A stretch of DNA of 64,000 nt from Nocardioides luteus (GTDB lineage Bacteria > Actinomycetota > Actinomycetes > Propionibacteriales > Nocardioidaceae): positions 104,621 to 168,620 of the forward strand of contig NZ_JZDQ02000009.1 in the NCBI RefSeq assembly GCF_000960475.2, in the 5' to 3' direction. The position numbers were made by a program, and so were the translations under genes. Every line of letters starts with the position of its first letter. The first letter of the stretch is position 1. A model generated the notes under the pieces. The model was not told the DNA's origin. It worked only from the letters and a program-made list of their open reading frames with translations, and did not search any database. Positions 1 to 7,966 of this stretch are shown piece after piece.

Positions 1-588
1 AAGCAGACCGCGAAGGGTAGCGCCAGCCAGGCCGACATGATGGCGATGATGGAGGAGCGGCGGAAGATCAACGAGGAGCACGGCGTACCCCGCTTCGCGA
101 TGCTCGCCGCTTTCGCCCAGCTGCCGATCTTCCTGGCGCTCTACCACCTGCTCTCCGACGTCAGCCGGCAGCATGCGGTCGGCGCGATGGGTGACTCGCT
201 GGTCGCCTCGCTCGGGGCTGCGACCTTCCTCGGCACACCGCTGACCGGCCGCGGCTACCTCTCCGGCGACACGACCCACCTGGTGATCACCCTCGGCCTC
301 GCCGCGACCGCCGCCGCGGTCAGCTACCTCAGCCAGCGGCTGTGGGTCCTGCCCAACATGGTGCGCGCCGACATGCCCGAGTCGATGATCCGGATGCAGG
401 AGCTCATGCCCGTCATCTCCGCCGGCGGCATGCTCCTCGCCGGCAGCAGCGTCCCCCTCGCCCTGCTCGTCTACTGGGTCATCAGCGGCCTGTGGACCGC
501 CGGCCAGGCCGCGGTCATCCACCGCTGGTTCCCGACCCCCGGTTCCCCCGCCGCCGAGCGCCGCACGCTCAGGTTGCAGCCGGCCTGA
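1..588 (+). CDS. yidC: YidC/Oxa1-family membrane protein insertase, 3' part only
   Basis: The reading frame is open from the first base of the window, so the true start lies upstream and only the C-terminal ~195 residues are present. YidC inserts and folds proteins in the cytoplasmic membrane, alone or with Sec. The visible part has the cytoplasmic charged loop (MEERRKINEEHG), then the family signature FAQLPIFLALYHLL, which matches the conserved QxPIFxALY segment opening the core transmembrane region. Further hydrophobic segments follow near 274-345 and 405-500. The C-terminal tail is short, without the long basic extension of many actinobacterial YidC proteins, so this may be a second paralogue rather than the one next to rnpA. 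It converges with fadA6 across a long hairpin. Confidence 0.88.
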   Translation, partial: KQTAKGSASQADMMAMMEERRKINEEHGVPRFAMLAAFAQLPIFLALYHLLSDVSRQHAVGAMGDSLVASLGAATFLGTPLTGRGYLSGDTTHLVITLGLAATAAAVSYLSQRLWVLPNMVRADMPESMIRMQELMPVISAGGMLLAGSSVPLALLVYWVISGLWTAGQAAVIHRWFPTPGSPAAERRTLRLQPA

Positions 589-603
589 CGGGGCCGGTCC
601 CGC

Positions 604-651
604 AGTTGTGAAGCTGAGAGTGGTCTATAGGCCACTCTCAGCTTCACAACT
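604..651. repeat. Long palindrome, family A (AGTTGTGAAGC), between convergent genes
   Basis: A 48-base inverted repeat: arms 604-625 and 630-651 pair over 22 positions (one G-U) around a TATA loop. It fills the gap between the convergent ends of yidC and fadA6, so it could act as a two-way terminator, although there is no clear U-tract. A second copy at 14723-14772 has the same sequence with compensatory changes. Confidence 0.85.
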
Positions 652-658
652 CCACGCC

Positions 659-1807
659 TCAGAGGCGCTCGATGATGGTGACGTTCGCCTGGCCGCCGCC
701 CTCGCACATGGTCTGCAGGCCGTAGCGGCCGCCGGTGCGCTCGAGCTCGTTGAGGAGCGTCGTCATCAGTCGGGTGCCGGTGGCGCCGATGGGGTGGCCG
801 AGGGCGATGCCGCCGCCGTTCACGTTCACCTTCGAATGCGGGATGTCGAGCTCCTTCATCCATGCCAGGACCACGGAGGCGAAGGCCTCGTTGCACTCGA
901 ACAGGTCGATGTCGTCGACCGTGAGACCCGTCTTGGCAAGGGCGTGACGGGTCGCCTCGATCGGTCCGGTGAGCATCCAGACCGGGTCGTCACCGCGGAC
1001 CGAGAGGTGATGGATCCGGGCTCGCGGGGTCAGACCGAAGGTTCGCACGGCCGCGGCCGAGGCGACCAGCAGCGCCGAGGAGGCGTCGCAGATCTGCGAG
1101 GCGACGGCCGCGGTGATCCGCCCCCCGGGAGCGAGCGGCTCCAGCGCGGCCATCTTCTCGAGGGACGTCTCGCGCGGGCACTGGTCGACAGCGAAGTCAC
1201 CCACGGGCACGATCTCCCGGTCGAACCGGCCCTCCTCGATCGCCGCCTTGGCGCGCTGGTGGGACGCCAGCGCATAGGCCTCCATGTCCTCGCGCGAGAT
1301 GTCCCACTTCTCGGCGATCATCTCGGCGGAACGGAACTGGGAGACCTCCTGGTCGCCGTAGCGCTTCACCCAGCCGGGCGACTCGGCGAACGGCGTGGTG
1401 TACCCGTATTCGGCGCCCACCAGCATCGCCGCCGAGATCGGGATCGCGGACATGTTCTGCAGCCCACCCGCGACCACGAGGTCCTGCGTCCCCGACATCA
1501 CCCCCTGCGCCGCGAAGTGCACCGCCTGCTGCGAGGAGCCGCACTGCCGGTCGATGGTCACGCCGGGTACGCGGTCGGGCAGCCCGGCCACCAGCCACGC
1601 GGTCCGCGCGACGTCGCCGGCCTGGCCGCCGATGGTGTCGCAGCAGCCCATGATCACGTCGTCGACGGCCCCCGGGTCGATCCCGGTGCGGTCGACGAGC
1701 GCGACCAGCGAGTGGGCGCCGAGATCGGCCGGATGGATGCCGGCGAGCGCGCCACCGCGCTTGCCCACCGGCGTACGAACGGCGTCGATGATGAATGCCT
1801 CGGGCAT
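659..1807 (-). CDS. fadA6: Steroid ring-catabolic acyl-CoA thiolase FadA6
   Basis: A 382-residue thiolase. FadA6 performs the late thiolytic cleavage after opening of steroid rings C and D in the HIP pathway. The nucleophilic cysteine is C89 in DRQCGSSQQ, H338 lies in GGGIALGHPIG, and the second catalytic cysteine is C368 in TMCEGGG. The N-terminus (VRTPVGKRGGALAGIHPADLG) and the YGDQEVSQFR segment match my memory of mycobacterial FadA6 (Rv3556c) better than FadA5. The ATG at 1805-1807 has a GAGAGG-like ribosome site. It is the last gene of fadE30-ipdF-fadA6, 15 bases after ipdF, and should be controlled by the KstR2 operator at 3810-3823. Confidence 0.87.
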   Translation of the reverse strand: MPEAFIIDAVRTPVGKRGGALAGIHPADLGAHSLVALVDRTGIDPGAVDDVIMGCCDTIGGQAGDVARTAWLVAGLPDRVPGVTIDRQCGSSQQAVHFAAQGVMSGTQDLVVAGGLQNMSAIPISAAMLVGAEYGYTTPFAESPGWVKRYGDQEVSQFRSAEMIAEKWDISREDMEAYALASHQRAKAAIEEGRFDREIVPVGDFAVDQCPRETSLEKMAALEPLAPGGRITAAVASQICDASSALLVASAAAVRTFGLTPRARIHHLSVRGDDPVWMLTGPIEATRHALAKTGLTVDDIDLFECNEAFASVVLAWMKELDIPHSKVNVNGGGIALGHPIGATGTRLMTTLLNELERTGGRYGLQTMCEGGGQANVTIIERL

Positions 1808-1822
1808 CGGTGATCCTCTCGA

Positions 1823-2617
1823 TCAGGCGTGCTGGCTGGAGACGGAGACGACCTCGCCGGTCATGTAGGACGAGTAGTCGCTGGCCAGGAAGACCATGAC
1901 GTTGGCGACCTCCCACGGCTCGGCGGCGCGGCCGAAGGCCTCGCGACCCTTGAGCTCGACGAGCAGCTCGGGCGAGGTGACCTTCTCCAGGAACGGGTGC
2001 ATCGCCAGCGACGGCGAGACCGCGTTGACCCGGATGCCGTGCGGCGCCAGGTCGGCGGCGGCCGAGCGGGTCAGCGCCATCACCCCGGCCTTGGCCGCGG
2101 CGTAGTGGGCCTGCCCCTCCTGCGCCCGCCAGCCGATCACGGAGGCGTTGTTGACGATGACGCCGCGCTTCCCGGCGGCCACGAACCGCTGCCCGACCGC
2201 CCGGATGCACCGGAAGGTCCCGGTCAGGGTGATGTCGAGAACCTTCGACCACTGCTCGTCGGTCATCTCCAGCACCGACGCGGTCCCACCGAGCCCGGCG
2301 TTGTTGATCATCACGTCGACACCACCGAACGGATCGGCCGCGTCGAGCAGGGCCTGGACCTGGTCCTCCTGGGTGACGTCGCAGGTCACGGCCGTGACCC
2401 GGTGTGCCCCGAACTCCTCTCCGAGCGCATCGACGGACTCCTTGAGCCGTCGCTCGTGGGTGTCGGACATGACGACCGCCTTGGCGCCCTCCTCGAGCAC
2501 CTTCCGCACGACCGCCGCCCCGATCCCGGCACCTGCGGCGGCGGTCACGACGACGACCCGGCCCTCCAGGAGCGAGTGGCCGAGGACGTACGCGGGGGTG
2601 GGCTGTTCCGGCTTCAT
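1823..2617 (-). CDS. ipdF: Short-chain dehydrogenase IpdF (steroid C/D-ring pathway)
   Basis: A 264-residue classical SDR. By position and sequence it matches IpdF (Rv3559c), which oxidises the hydroxyl of 5-hydroxy-HIP-CoA-type intermediates using NAD(P). The cofactor fold is recognisable as VVVVTAAAGAGIGAAV (the usual TGxxxGIG with the first Gly changed to Ala), followed by NNAGLGG. The catalytic set is S in NNASVIG and YAAAK (YxxxK). The start codon overlaps the fadE30 stop by four bases (ATGA), indicating translational coupling. The neighbours fadE30 and fadA6 are the same partners as in mycobacteria. Assignment beyond SDR rests mainly on this context. Confidence 0.82.
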   Translation of the reverse strand: MKPEQPTPAYVLGHSLLEGRVVVVTAAAGAGIGAAVVRKVLEEGAKAVVMSDTHERRLKESVDALGEEFGAHRVTAVTCDVTQEDQVQALLDAADPFGGVDVMINNAGLGGTASVLEMTDEQWSKVLDITLTGTFRCIRAVGQRFVAAGKRGVIVNNASVIGWRAQEGQAHYAAAKAGVMALTRSAAADLAPHGIRVNAVSPSLAMHPFLEKVTSPELLVELKGREAFGRAAEPWEVANVMVFLASDYSSYMTGEVVSVSSQHA

Positions 2618-3792
2618 GGTCGAGCCTCTCGTGGCAGGCCGAGGACGCGCTCGGCGATGATGTTCCGTTGGATCTCGTCCGAGCCGCCGTAGATCGTGTC
2701 GGCGCGGGAGAAGAGGTAGAGGGACTGCAGCCGGTCGAGGGCGTAGTCCTCCCCGGTGGTCAGTCCGGCGAGGCCGACGACGTCCATCGCCAGCTCGCCG
2801 AGGTCACGGTGCCACCGCGCCCAGAGCAGCTTGGAGACGCTCGCCTCGGGGCCCGAGGAGCCGGAGTCGTACGCCGAGAGCGTCCGCAGCGCGTGCAGCC
2901 GGAGCACCTCCAGCCCGACATGGGCCTGGGCGAGTCTGGACGAGATGCCGGGGTCGTCGATGGCGCCGTTGGCGCGGGCGGCCTCCTCGACCGTCTCGAG
3001 CTCGCGCGCGAAGCCGACCTGCTGGCCGATCGTGGAGACCCCGCGCTCGAACCCGAGCGTCGCCATCGCGACCTTCCAGCCGTCGCCCGGCTCGCCGACG
3101 ACCATGTCCGCGGCGGTGACCGCCCCGTCGAAGAAGACCTCGTTGAACTCGGACGTGCCGGTGAGCTGCTCGATCGGCCGCACCTCGATCCCGTCCTGCG
3201 CCATCGGCACGAGCAGGTAGGACAGCCCGTGGTGGCGCTCGGAGCCGGGCGTCGTGCGGCACACCACGAAGCACCAGTCGGAGAGGTGGGCGTTCGACGT
3301 CCAGACCTTCTGCCCGTCGACGACCCACTGGTCGCCGTCCAGCCGCGCGCGAGTGCGCACGCCGGCCAGGTCGGAGCCGGCGCCGGGCTCGGAGTAGCCC
3401 TGGCACCACAGCTCCTCGACGGCGACGATCTTGGGCAGGAACCGCTCCTTCTGGGCCGCGGTGCCGTGCGCGATCAGGGTGGGTCCGAGCAGCTCCTCAC
3501 CGAGGTGGTTCACCCGCACCGGGGCATCTGCGCGGGCGTACTCCTCGTGGAAGATCACCTGCTGGAACAGCGGCAGGCCGCGGCCGCCGTGCTCCTCCGA
3601 CCAGCCCAGGCACGTCCACCCATGGGCAGCGAGGTAGCGGTTCCACGCCAGCCGGGCCTCGTACGACTCGTGGTCGCGGCCGTTCCCGCCGGTGCCGCGC
3701 AGCGCCGCCCACTCGCCGACCAGGTGGTCGGCCAGCCACTCGCGCACCTCGGCACGGAACGCCTCGTCCTCGGCGGAGTAGGTCAGGTCCAT
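2614..3792 (-). CDS. fadE30: Acyl-CoA dehydrogenase FadE30
   Basis: A 392-residue acyl-CoA dehydrogenase of full length, FAD-dependent, expected to introduce the double bond into HIP-CoA at the start of C/D-ring breakdown. Recognisable pieces are the N-terminal helical domain with EEHGGRGLPLFQQ, the FAD/substrate segment WCQGYSEPGAGSDLAGVRT, the middle-domain WVVDGQKVWTSNAH, and the C-terminal YGGSDEIQRNIIAERVLGLPRE. I chose the ATG at 3790-3792; a TTG three codons upstream is less likely. The gene is divergent from echA20 with a perfect KstR2 operator in the 47-base gap, which leaves little or no leader. Confidence 0.87.
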   Translation of the reverse strand: MDLTYSAEDEAFRAEVREWLADHLVGEWAALRGTGGNGRDHESYEARLAWNRYLAAHGWTCLGWSEEHGGRGLPLFQQVIFHEEYARADAPVRVNHLGEELLGPTLIAHGTAAQKERFLPKIVAVEELWCQGYSEPGAGSDLAGVRTRARLDGDQWVVDGQKVWTSNAHLSDWCFVVCRTTPGSERHHGLSYLLVPMAQDGIEVRPIEQLTGTSEFNEVFFDGAVTAADMVVGEPGDGWKVAMATLGFERGVSTIGQQVGFARELETVEEAARANGAIDDPGISSRLAQAHVGLEVLRLHALRTLSAYDSGSSGPEASVSKLLWARWHRDLGELAMDVVGLAGLTTGEDYALDRLQSLYLFSRADTIYGGSDEIQRNIIAERVLGLPREARP

Positions 3793-3809
3793 GCCGGACA
3801 ACCTACCAA

Positions 3810-3823
3810 ACCAAGCACTTGTT
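3810..3823. promoter_or_regulatory. KstR2 operator between fadE30 and echA20
   Basis: ACCAAGCACTTGTT fits the described KstR2 motif AnCAAGnnCTTGnT at every fixed position. It is embedded in a wider dyad: CTACCAAA at 3803-3810 mirrored by TTTGGTAG at 3822-3829. It sits centrally in the divergent gap, so one site can repress both the fadE30 and echA20 operons until the HIP-CoA ligand releases KstR2. Confidence 0.88.
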
Positions 3824-3839
3824 TGGTAGCGTCTGCGGC

Positions 3840-4682
3840 ATGAGCGGCACTCCCGAGACCAACGTGGTGACGTACGAAACCCGCGGACCCGTGGCGATCG
3901 TCCGGCTGAACCGCCCCGAATACCGCAACGCCCAGAACTCGAAGGTGACCTACGCGCTCGACGAGGCGTTCACGCGGGCGACCAACGACGACGAGATCAA
4001 GGTGATCGTCCTCGGTGGCAACGGCAAGCACTTCTGCGCCGGCCACGACATCGGCACCCCGGGCCGCGACATCGACAAGAGCTTCGAGCGCAAGGCCGTG
4101 ATGTGGTGGGACCACGTCGGCAAGGAGGGCGTCGACTCCCGGTTCGCGCGCGAGTCCGAGGTCTACCTGGGCATGTGCCGCCGCTGGCGTGAGCTGCCGA
4201 AGCCGACGATCGCGATGGTGCAGGGCGCCTGCATCGCCGGCGGCCTGATGCTGGCCTGGTCCTGCGACTTCATCGTCGCCTCCGACGACGCCTTCTTCTC
4301 CGACCCGGTGGTCAAGATGGGCATCCCGGGGGTCGAGTACTTCGCCCATCCGTGGGTCACCAACCCCCGCGCCGCCAAGGAGATGCTCTTCACCGGCGGC
4401 CGCTTCTCGGCCTCGCAGGCGGAGACCTGGGGCATGGTCAACCATGTCGTGCCCCGCGACGATCTCGAGACCGAGACGCTCGCCCTCGCCGGAAGGATCG
4501 CCGAGATGCCGCGCCTGGGGCTGGCGCTGGCCAAGAAGGCGGTCAACCAGGCCGAGGACCTGATGGGGATGCGCGCCGGGATGGACTCGGTCTTCGGCCT
4601 CCACCACGCCGCGCACGCGCACAACGCCGAGGTCGGCAAGGACTCGCTCGCCGGGATGGACGCGAAGGCGATGAAGTCGTGA
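3840..4682 (+). CDS. echA20: Enoyl-CoA hydratase-fold ring hydrolase EchA20
   Basis: A 280-residue crotonase-fold protein. EchA20 is reported to hydrolyse steroid ring D in a HIC-CoA-type intermediate rather than to hydrate a simple enoyl-CoA. The crotonase core is visible: RLNRPEYRNAQN, GNGKHFCAGHDIG (first oxyanion-hole segment), and VQGACIAGGLMLAWSCDFIVASDDAFFSDP (second oxyanion segment). The ATG at 3840 is chosen because it aligns with family N-termini. There is no convincing ribosome site and the KstR2 operator ends 16 bases upstream, so the message may be leaderless. It heads the run echA20-fadE31-fadE32-fadE33-ipdA-ipdB. Confidence 0.86.
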   Translation: MSGTPETNVVTYETRGPVAIVRLNRPEYRNAQNSKVTYALDEAFTRATNDDEIKVIVLGGNGKHFCAGHDIGTPGRDIDKSFERKAVMWWDHVGKEGVDSRFARESEVYLGMCRRWRELPKPTIAMVQGACIAGGLMLAWSCDFIVASDDAFFSDPVVKMGIPGVEYFAHPWVTNPRAAKEMLFTGGRFSASQAETWGMVNHVVPRDDLETETLALAGRIAEMPRLGLALAKKAVNQAEDLMGMRAGMDSVFGLHHAAHAHNAEVGKDSLAGMDAKAMKS

Positions 4683-4717
4683 AGCCCGAGCATGGCCCGC
4701 TGCGGCCGACGAGCGCC

Positions 4718-4792
4718 GCTGTAACACGTCGTTCGTCGGACTACTCGCCCGTTCGGAACGACCGGATAGTCCCACGAACGACGTGTTACAGC
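4718..4792. repeat. Long palindrome, family B (TGTAACACG), inside the steroid operon
   Basis: Arms 4718-4736 and 4774-4792 are perfect 19-base complements; after one C-C mismatch, 4738-4743 pair with 4767-4772. The centre contains a small CGTTC/GAACG dyad. The element fills most of the 124-base gap between echA20 and fadE31, ending 15 bases before the fadE31 start and just before its GAGG ribosome site. Related copies are at 16982, 20908 and 38679. Because the downstream genes are co-directional, a full terminator here would be surprising. Confidence 0.85.
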
Positions 4793-4806
4793 GAGCGAGG
4801 AGCGCG

Positions 4807-5937
4807 ATGAGCACCTTGGAGTTCACCGAGGCCGAGGAGGCCTTCCGGCTCGAGGCCCGCGAGTGGCTCGCCGCCCACAACCCCGGCCGGCTGCCGTCGA
4901 TGGACACCGCCGAGGGCGCCGCGGCGCACCGGGAGTGGGAGCGCACCCTGGCCTCCGGACGGTGGTCGGTGGTCACCTGGCCCGAGACGTACGGCGGCCG
5001 GGACGCGTCGCTGACCGAGTGGGTCATCTTCGAGGAGGAGTACTACCTCGCCGGCGCCCCGACAAGGATCAGCCAGAACGGCATCTCGCTGCTCGCCCCG
5101 ATCATCTTCGGCCATGGCACCGAGGCCCAGAAGGAGCGCTACCTGCGCGACATGACCGACGGCACCCTGGTCTGGGCGCAGGCCTGGTCCGAGCCGGAGG
5201 CAGGGTCGGACCTGGCCTCGCTCCGTGCGACCGCGACGCAGGTCGACGGCGGTTGGAGGCTCAACGGCCAGAAGACCTGGAGCAGCCGGGCGCCCTTCGC
5301 CGACCGTGGCTTCGGGCTCTTCCGCTCGGATCCCTCCGCGGAGCGGCACCGAGGGCTGACGTACTTCCTCTTTCCGCTCGACGCCGACGGCGTCACGGTC
5401 CGCCCGATCGACCAGCTCGACGGGACGCCCGGGTTCGCGGAGATCTTCTTCGACGACGTCTTCGTGCCCGACGACGACGTGCTCGGCGGGGTCGGGGACG
5501 GCTGGAAGGTCGCGATGTCGACCGCCGGCAACGAGCGGGGTCTCTCGCTGCGTTCGCCGGGCCGTTTCTGCGCCGCGGCCGACCGCCTGCTCGACCTGTG
5601 GGCGTCCGACCCTCAGCCGCACCTGCGCGACCAGGTCGTCGACGCCTGGATCGGCGCGGAGGCCTACCGCCTCTACACCTGGGGCACCGTCACCCACGTC
5701 GAGGCCGGTGGCTCGGTCGGCGCGGAGGGCTCGATCAACAAGCTGTGGTGGTCCGATCTCGACCTCTCGCTGCACGAGACCGCGCTCTCGCTGCTCGGTG
5801 CCGACGCCGAGCTCTCCGGCCCCTGGCTCGACGACTACCTCTTCTCCCTGTCCGGCCCGATCTACGCCGGCACCAACCAGATCCAGCGCAACATCGTTGC
5901 CGAGCGCGTGCTCGGCCTGCCGAGGGGTGGCCGATGA
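4807..5937 (+). CDS. fadE31: Acyl-CoA dehydrogenase FadE31
   Basis: A 376-residue acyl-CoA dehydrogenase of the full-length type. In mycobacteria, steroid-specific FadE proteins form alpha2beta2 enzymes in which one chain resembles a normal dehydrogenase and the other is shorter; FadE31 pairs with FadE32 or FadE33, as the three tandem genes here suggest. Motifs include WAQAWSEPEAGSDLASLRA, WRLNGQKTWSSRA and the C-terminal YAGTNQIQRNIVAERVLGLPRG. The start is the ATG at 4807 preceded by GAGG at 4797-4800; an in-frame GTG at 4783 lies inside the palindrome and is rejected. The stop overlaps the fadE32 start (ATGA). Confidence 0.86.
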   Translation: MSTLEFTEAEEAFRLEAREWLAAHNPGRLPSMDTAEGAAAHREWERTLASGRWSVVTWPETYGGRDASLTEWVIFEEEYYLAGAPTRISQNGISLLAPIIFGHGTEAQKERYLRDMTDGTLVWAQAWSEPEAGSDLASLRATATQVDGGWRLNGQKTWSSRAPFADRGFGLFRSDPSAERHRGLTYFLFPLDADGVTVRPIDQLDGTPGFAEIFFDDVFVPDDDVLGGVGDGWKVAMSTAGNERGLSLRSPGRFCAAADRLLDLWASDPQPHLRDQVVDAWIGAEAYRLYTWGTVTHVEAGGSVGAEGSINKLWWSDLDLSLHETALSLLGADAELSGPWLDDYLFSLSGPIYAGTNQIQRNIVAERVLGLPRGGR

Positions 5938-6908
5938 GGTTCGGACGTACGCCGGAGCAGCACGCCTTCTCCGAAGCACTCGACGATCTCCTCGGCGCCG
6001 CCGACGTCTCGTCGGCCTCGCGCGCCTGGGCGGCCGGTGACCACTCGGCCGGACTCAAGCTCTGGCAGCGGCTCGCCGAGCTCGGCGTCACCGGGCTGCT
6101 GGTGCCGGAGGAGCACGGTGGCGTCGGAGCAGGTTGTGCCGACCTCGCCGTGGCCTTCGAGCGGCTGGGGTACCACGGCGTTCCCGGCCCCTGGATCGAG
6201 TCCGTCGCCGTTGCCCCGCAATTACTCGAAGGGTCCGACGCCACCACGATCCTCAGTCAGGTGGCATCTGGCGAAAGCATCGTCACCGTTGCCGCGCCCG
6301 GCGGGCCCTACGCTCTTGACGCCGATATTGCATCCAAGGCCTACGGCGTCTTCGACGACATGGTCATCGAACTGAACCCAGGCGCTACCAAGACTTCGGT
6401 GGACCCACAGCGACGACTGTTCGTCATGTCAGCGGGCTATCCGATCACTGGCCGGATCGACCCCTCCCGCGCCCGCGATCTCGGCACGCTCGCCTGCTCG
6501 GCCCAGCTCCTCGGCGCCGGATTGAGGCTGCTCGACGACTCGGTCGCCTACGTGAAGCAGCGGACGCAGTTCGGGCGTCCGGTCGGGGAGTTCCAGGCGG
6601 TGAAGCACCTGCTGGCCGACGTACGCGTCGCCCTGGACTTCGCGGCCCCGCTGGTGCACAACGCGGCCGTCGAGCTCGACGCCGGAACCCCCACGGCCGG
6701 CCGTGCGGTCTCGGCCGCGAAGGTCGCGGCGGGGGATGCGGCGTACCTCGCCTCGCGCACCGCGCTCCAGGTCCACGGCGCGATCGGCTACACCCGCGAG
6801 TTCGACCTGAGCCTGTGGATCCTCAAGGTGCGCGCGCTGGTCGGAGCCTGGGGCACCCCGGCCGAGCACCGTGCCCGGATCCTCGAGTCGCTGGTGGAGG
6901 CGCGATGA
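5934..6908 (+). CDS. fadE32: Acyl-CoA dehydrogenase subunit FadE32
   Basis: A 324-residue short-type acyl-CoA dehydrogenase chain, close to the usual length of mycobacterial FadE32, expected to form a heteromer with FadE31. The C-terminal domain is well conserved: RTQFGRPVGEFQAVKHLLADV and LQVHGAIGYTREFDLSLWILK. It overlaps fadE31 and fadE33 by four bases each. Oddity: the stretch around 6219-6430 uses codons unlike its surroundings (more A/T at third positions), including a TTA leucine codon at 6222-6224, which is very rare in such genomes. This may be a recombined patch, though the frame is intact. Confidence 0.84.
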   Translation: MRFGRTPEQHAFSEALDDLLGAADVSSASRAWAAGDHSAGLKLWQRLAELGVTGLLVPEEHGGVGAGCADLAVAFERLGYHGVPGPWIESVAVAPQLLEGSDATTILSQVASGESIVTVAAPGGPYALDADIASKAYGVFDDMVIELNPGATKTSVDPQRRLFVMSAGYPITGRIDPSRARDLGTLACSAQLLGAGLRLLDDSVAYVKQRTQFGRPVGEFQAVKHLLADVRVALDFAAPLVHNAAVELDAGTPTAGRAVSAAKVAAGDAAYLASRTALQVHGAIGYTREFDLSLWILKVRALVGAWGTPAEHRARILESLVEAR

Positions 6909-7966
6909 GGTTCGCGCTGACCGAGGAGCAGTCCGACCTGGTCGCGACGGTTCATACGCTGATCGCCAAGCGGGCCGCGTCGATGGATCTGCGCGCGGCG
7001 ATCGCGACACCCGAGGGCTACGACACCACCCTGTGGCAGACGCTGACCGAGCAGATCGGCGTGACCGCGCTCGCCGTCCCCGAGGCGTACGGCGGCGTCG
7101 GCTGCACCTACCTCGAGGCCCATCTCGTCCTCGAGGAGCTCGGCGCCACGCTCACGCCCTCGCCGCTGATCGGCACCGTGCTGGCCAGCGAGATAGTCCA
7201 GGGAGTTTCCGTCGGTCTACCGACGAGTAATGGACGGAAACTCCCTGGACTACCCGAGCCTGCCGCCCAGCTCCTGACCGACATCGCCGAGGGAACCCGG
7301 CTCGTCACGGCCGCGACCGCCGGGCTGTCGGGTGCCCGGGTCTCCGCCTCCGGGGATCGGTTGACCGGCAGCATCCCGGCCGTCTTGGATGCGCCCACAG
7401 CCGACACGATCCTCCTCGTCGTCGCCGACCAGCTCTTCGCGCTCGACCCGACGGCGCCCGGATGCACGGTCAGCGCCACGCCGGCGCTCGACCCGACCCT
7501 TCAGCTGGGAGAGATCCGACTCGCAGACGCGCAGGCAACCCGGCTCGGCAGCATCGATCCGACGTACGTCACCACGGTCGGCGCCACCATGATGACCGCA
7601 CTCCAGGCCGGGGCGGCACGAGAGGCGCTGGAGCGTACGGTCGCCTACCTCAAGGAGCGCCACCAGTTCGGCCGCCCGCTCGGCTCGTTCCAGGCGCTCA
7701 AGCACCGGTGTGCCGACCTGCTCGTCCAGGTCGAGACGGCCAGGACGATGAGCTGGGCGGCAGCCTGGGAGCTGACCCAGCCAGCACCAGATCGACGCCT
7801 CATCCAGGCCGCCAAGACCTGGTGCTCCGACGCGTTCTCGCAGGTGGCGGCCGAGATGATCCAGCTCCACGGCGGCGTCGCGATCACCTGGGAGCACGAC
7901 GCCCACCTCTACTTCAAGCGCGCCCACGCCACCGCCCAGCTCTGGAAGGACGTTCATGCTAGATAA
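6905..7966 (+). CDS. fadE33: Acyl-CoA dehydrogenase subunit FadE33, with an in-frame palindrome
   Basis: A 353-residue short-type acyl-CoA dehydrogenase chain, probably a partner of FadE31. It is longer than I recall for FadE33 relatives (~320 residues). N-terminal MRFALTEEQSDLVATV, middle AVPEAYGGVGCTYLEAHLV, and C-terminal RHQFGRPLGSFQALKHRCADL plus QLHGGVAITWEHDAHLYFKR support the family. About 20 residues (EIVQGVSVGLPTSNGRKLPG) at residues 97-116 are encoded by a 59-base palindrome at 7194-7252 that keeps the frame open; this may explain part of the extra length. The end overlaps the ipdA start by 11 bases. Confidence 0.83.
   Translation: MRFALTEEQSDLVATVHTLIAKRAASMDLRAAIATPEGYDTTLWQTLTEQIGVTALAVPEAYGGVGCTYLEAHLVLEELGATLTPSPLIGTVLASEIVQGVSVGLPTSNGRKLPGLPEPAAQLLTDIAEGTRLVTAATAGLSGARVSASGDRLTGSIPAVLDAPTADTILLVVADQLFALDPTAPGCTVSATPALDPTLQLGEIRLADAQATRLGSIDPTYVTTVGATMMTALQAGAAREALERTVAYLKERHQFGRPLGSFQALKHRCADLLVQVETARTMSWAAAWELTQPAPDRRLIQAAKTWCSDAFSQVAAEMIQLHGGVAITWEHDAHLYFKRAHATAQLWKDVHAR
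7194..7252. repeat. Perfect 20-bp palindrome translated within fadE33
   Basis: Arm TAGTCCAGGGAGTTTCCGTC (7194-7213) is exactly mirrored at 7233-7252 around a 19-base centre. It lies wholly inside fadE33, is read in frame without a stop, and falls in the poorly conserved loop between the N-terminal and middle dehydrogenase domains. It does not share sequence with the other palindrome families in this window. Confidence 0.85.

Noticed and set aside
4718..4792. Transcription terminator splitting echA20 from fadE31
   Set aside because: The stem is strong, but there is no T-run and the downstream KstR2 genes have no other promoter that I can see; the same element occurs in other contexts, so I class it as a repeat.
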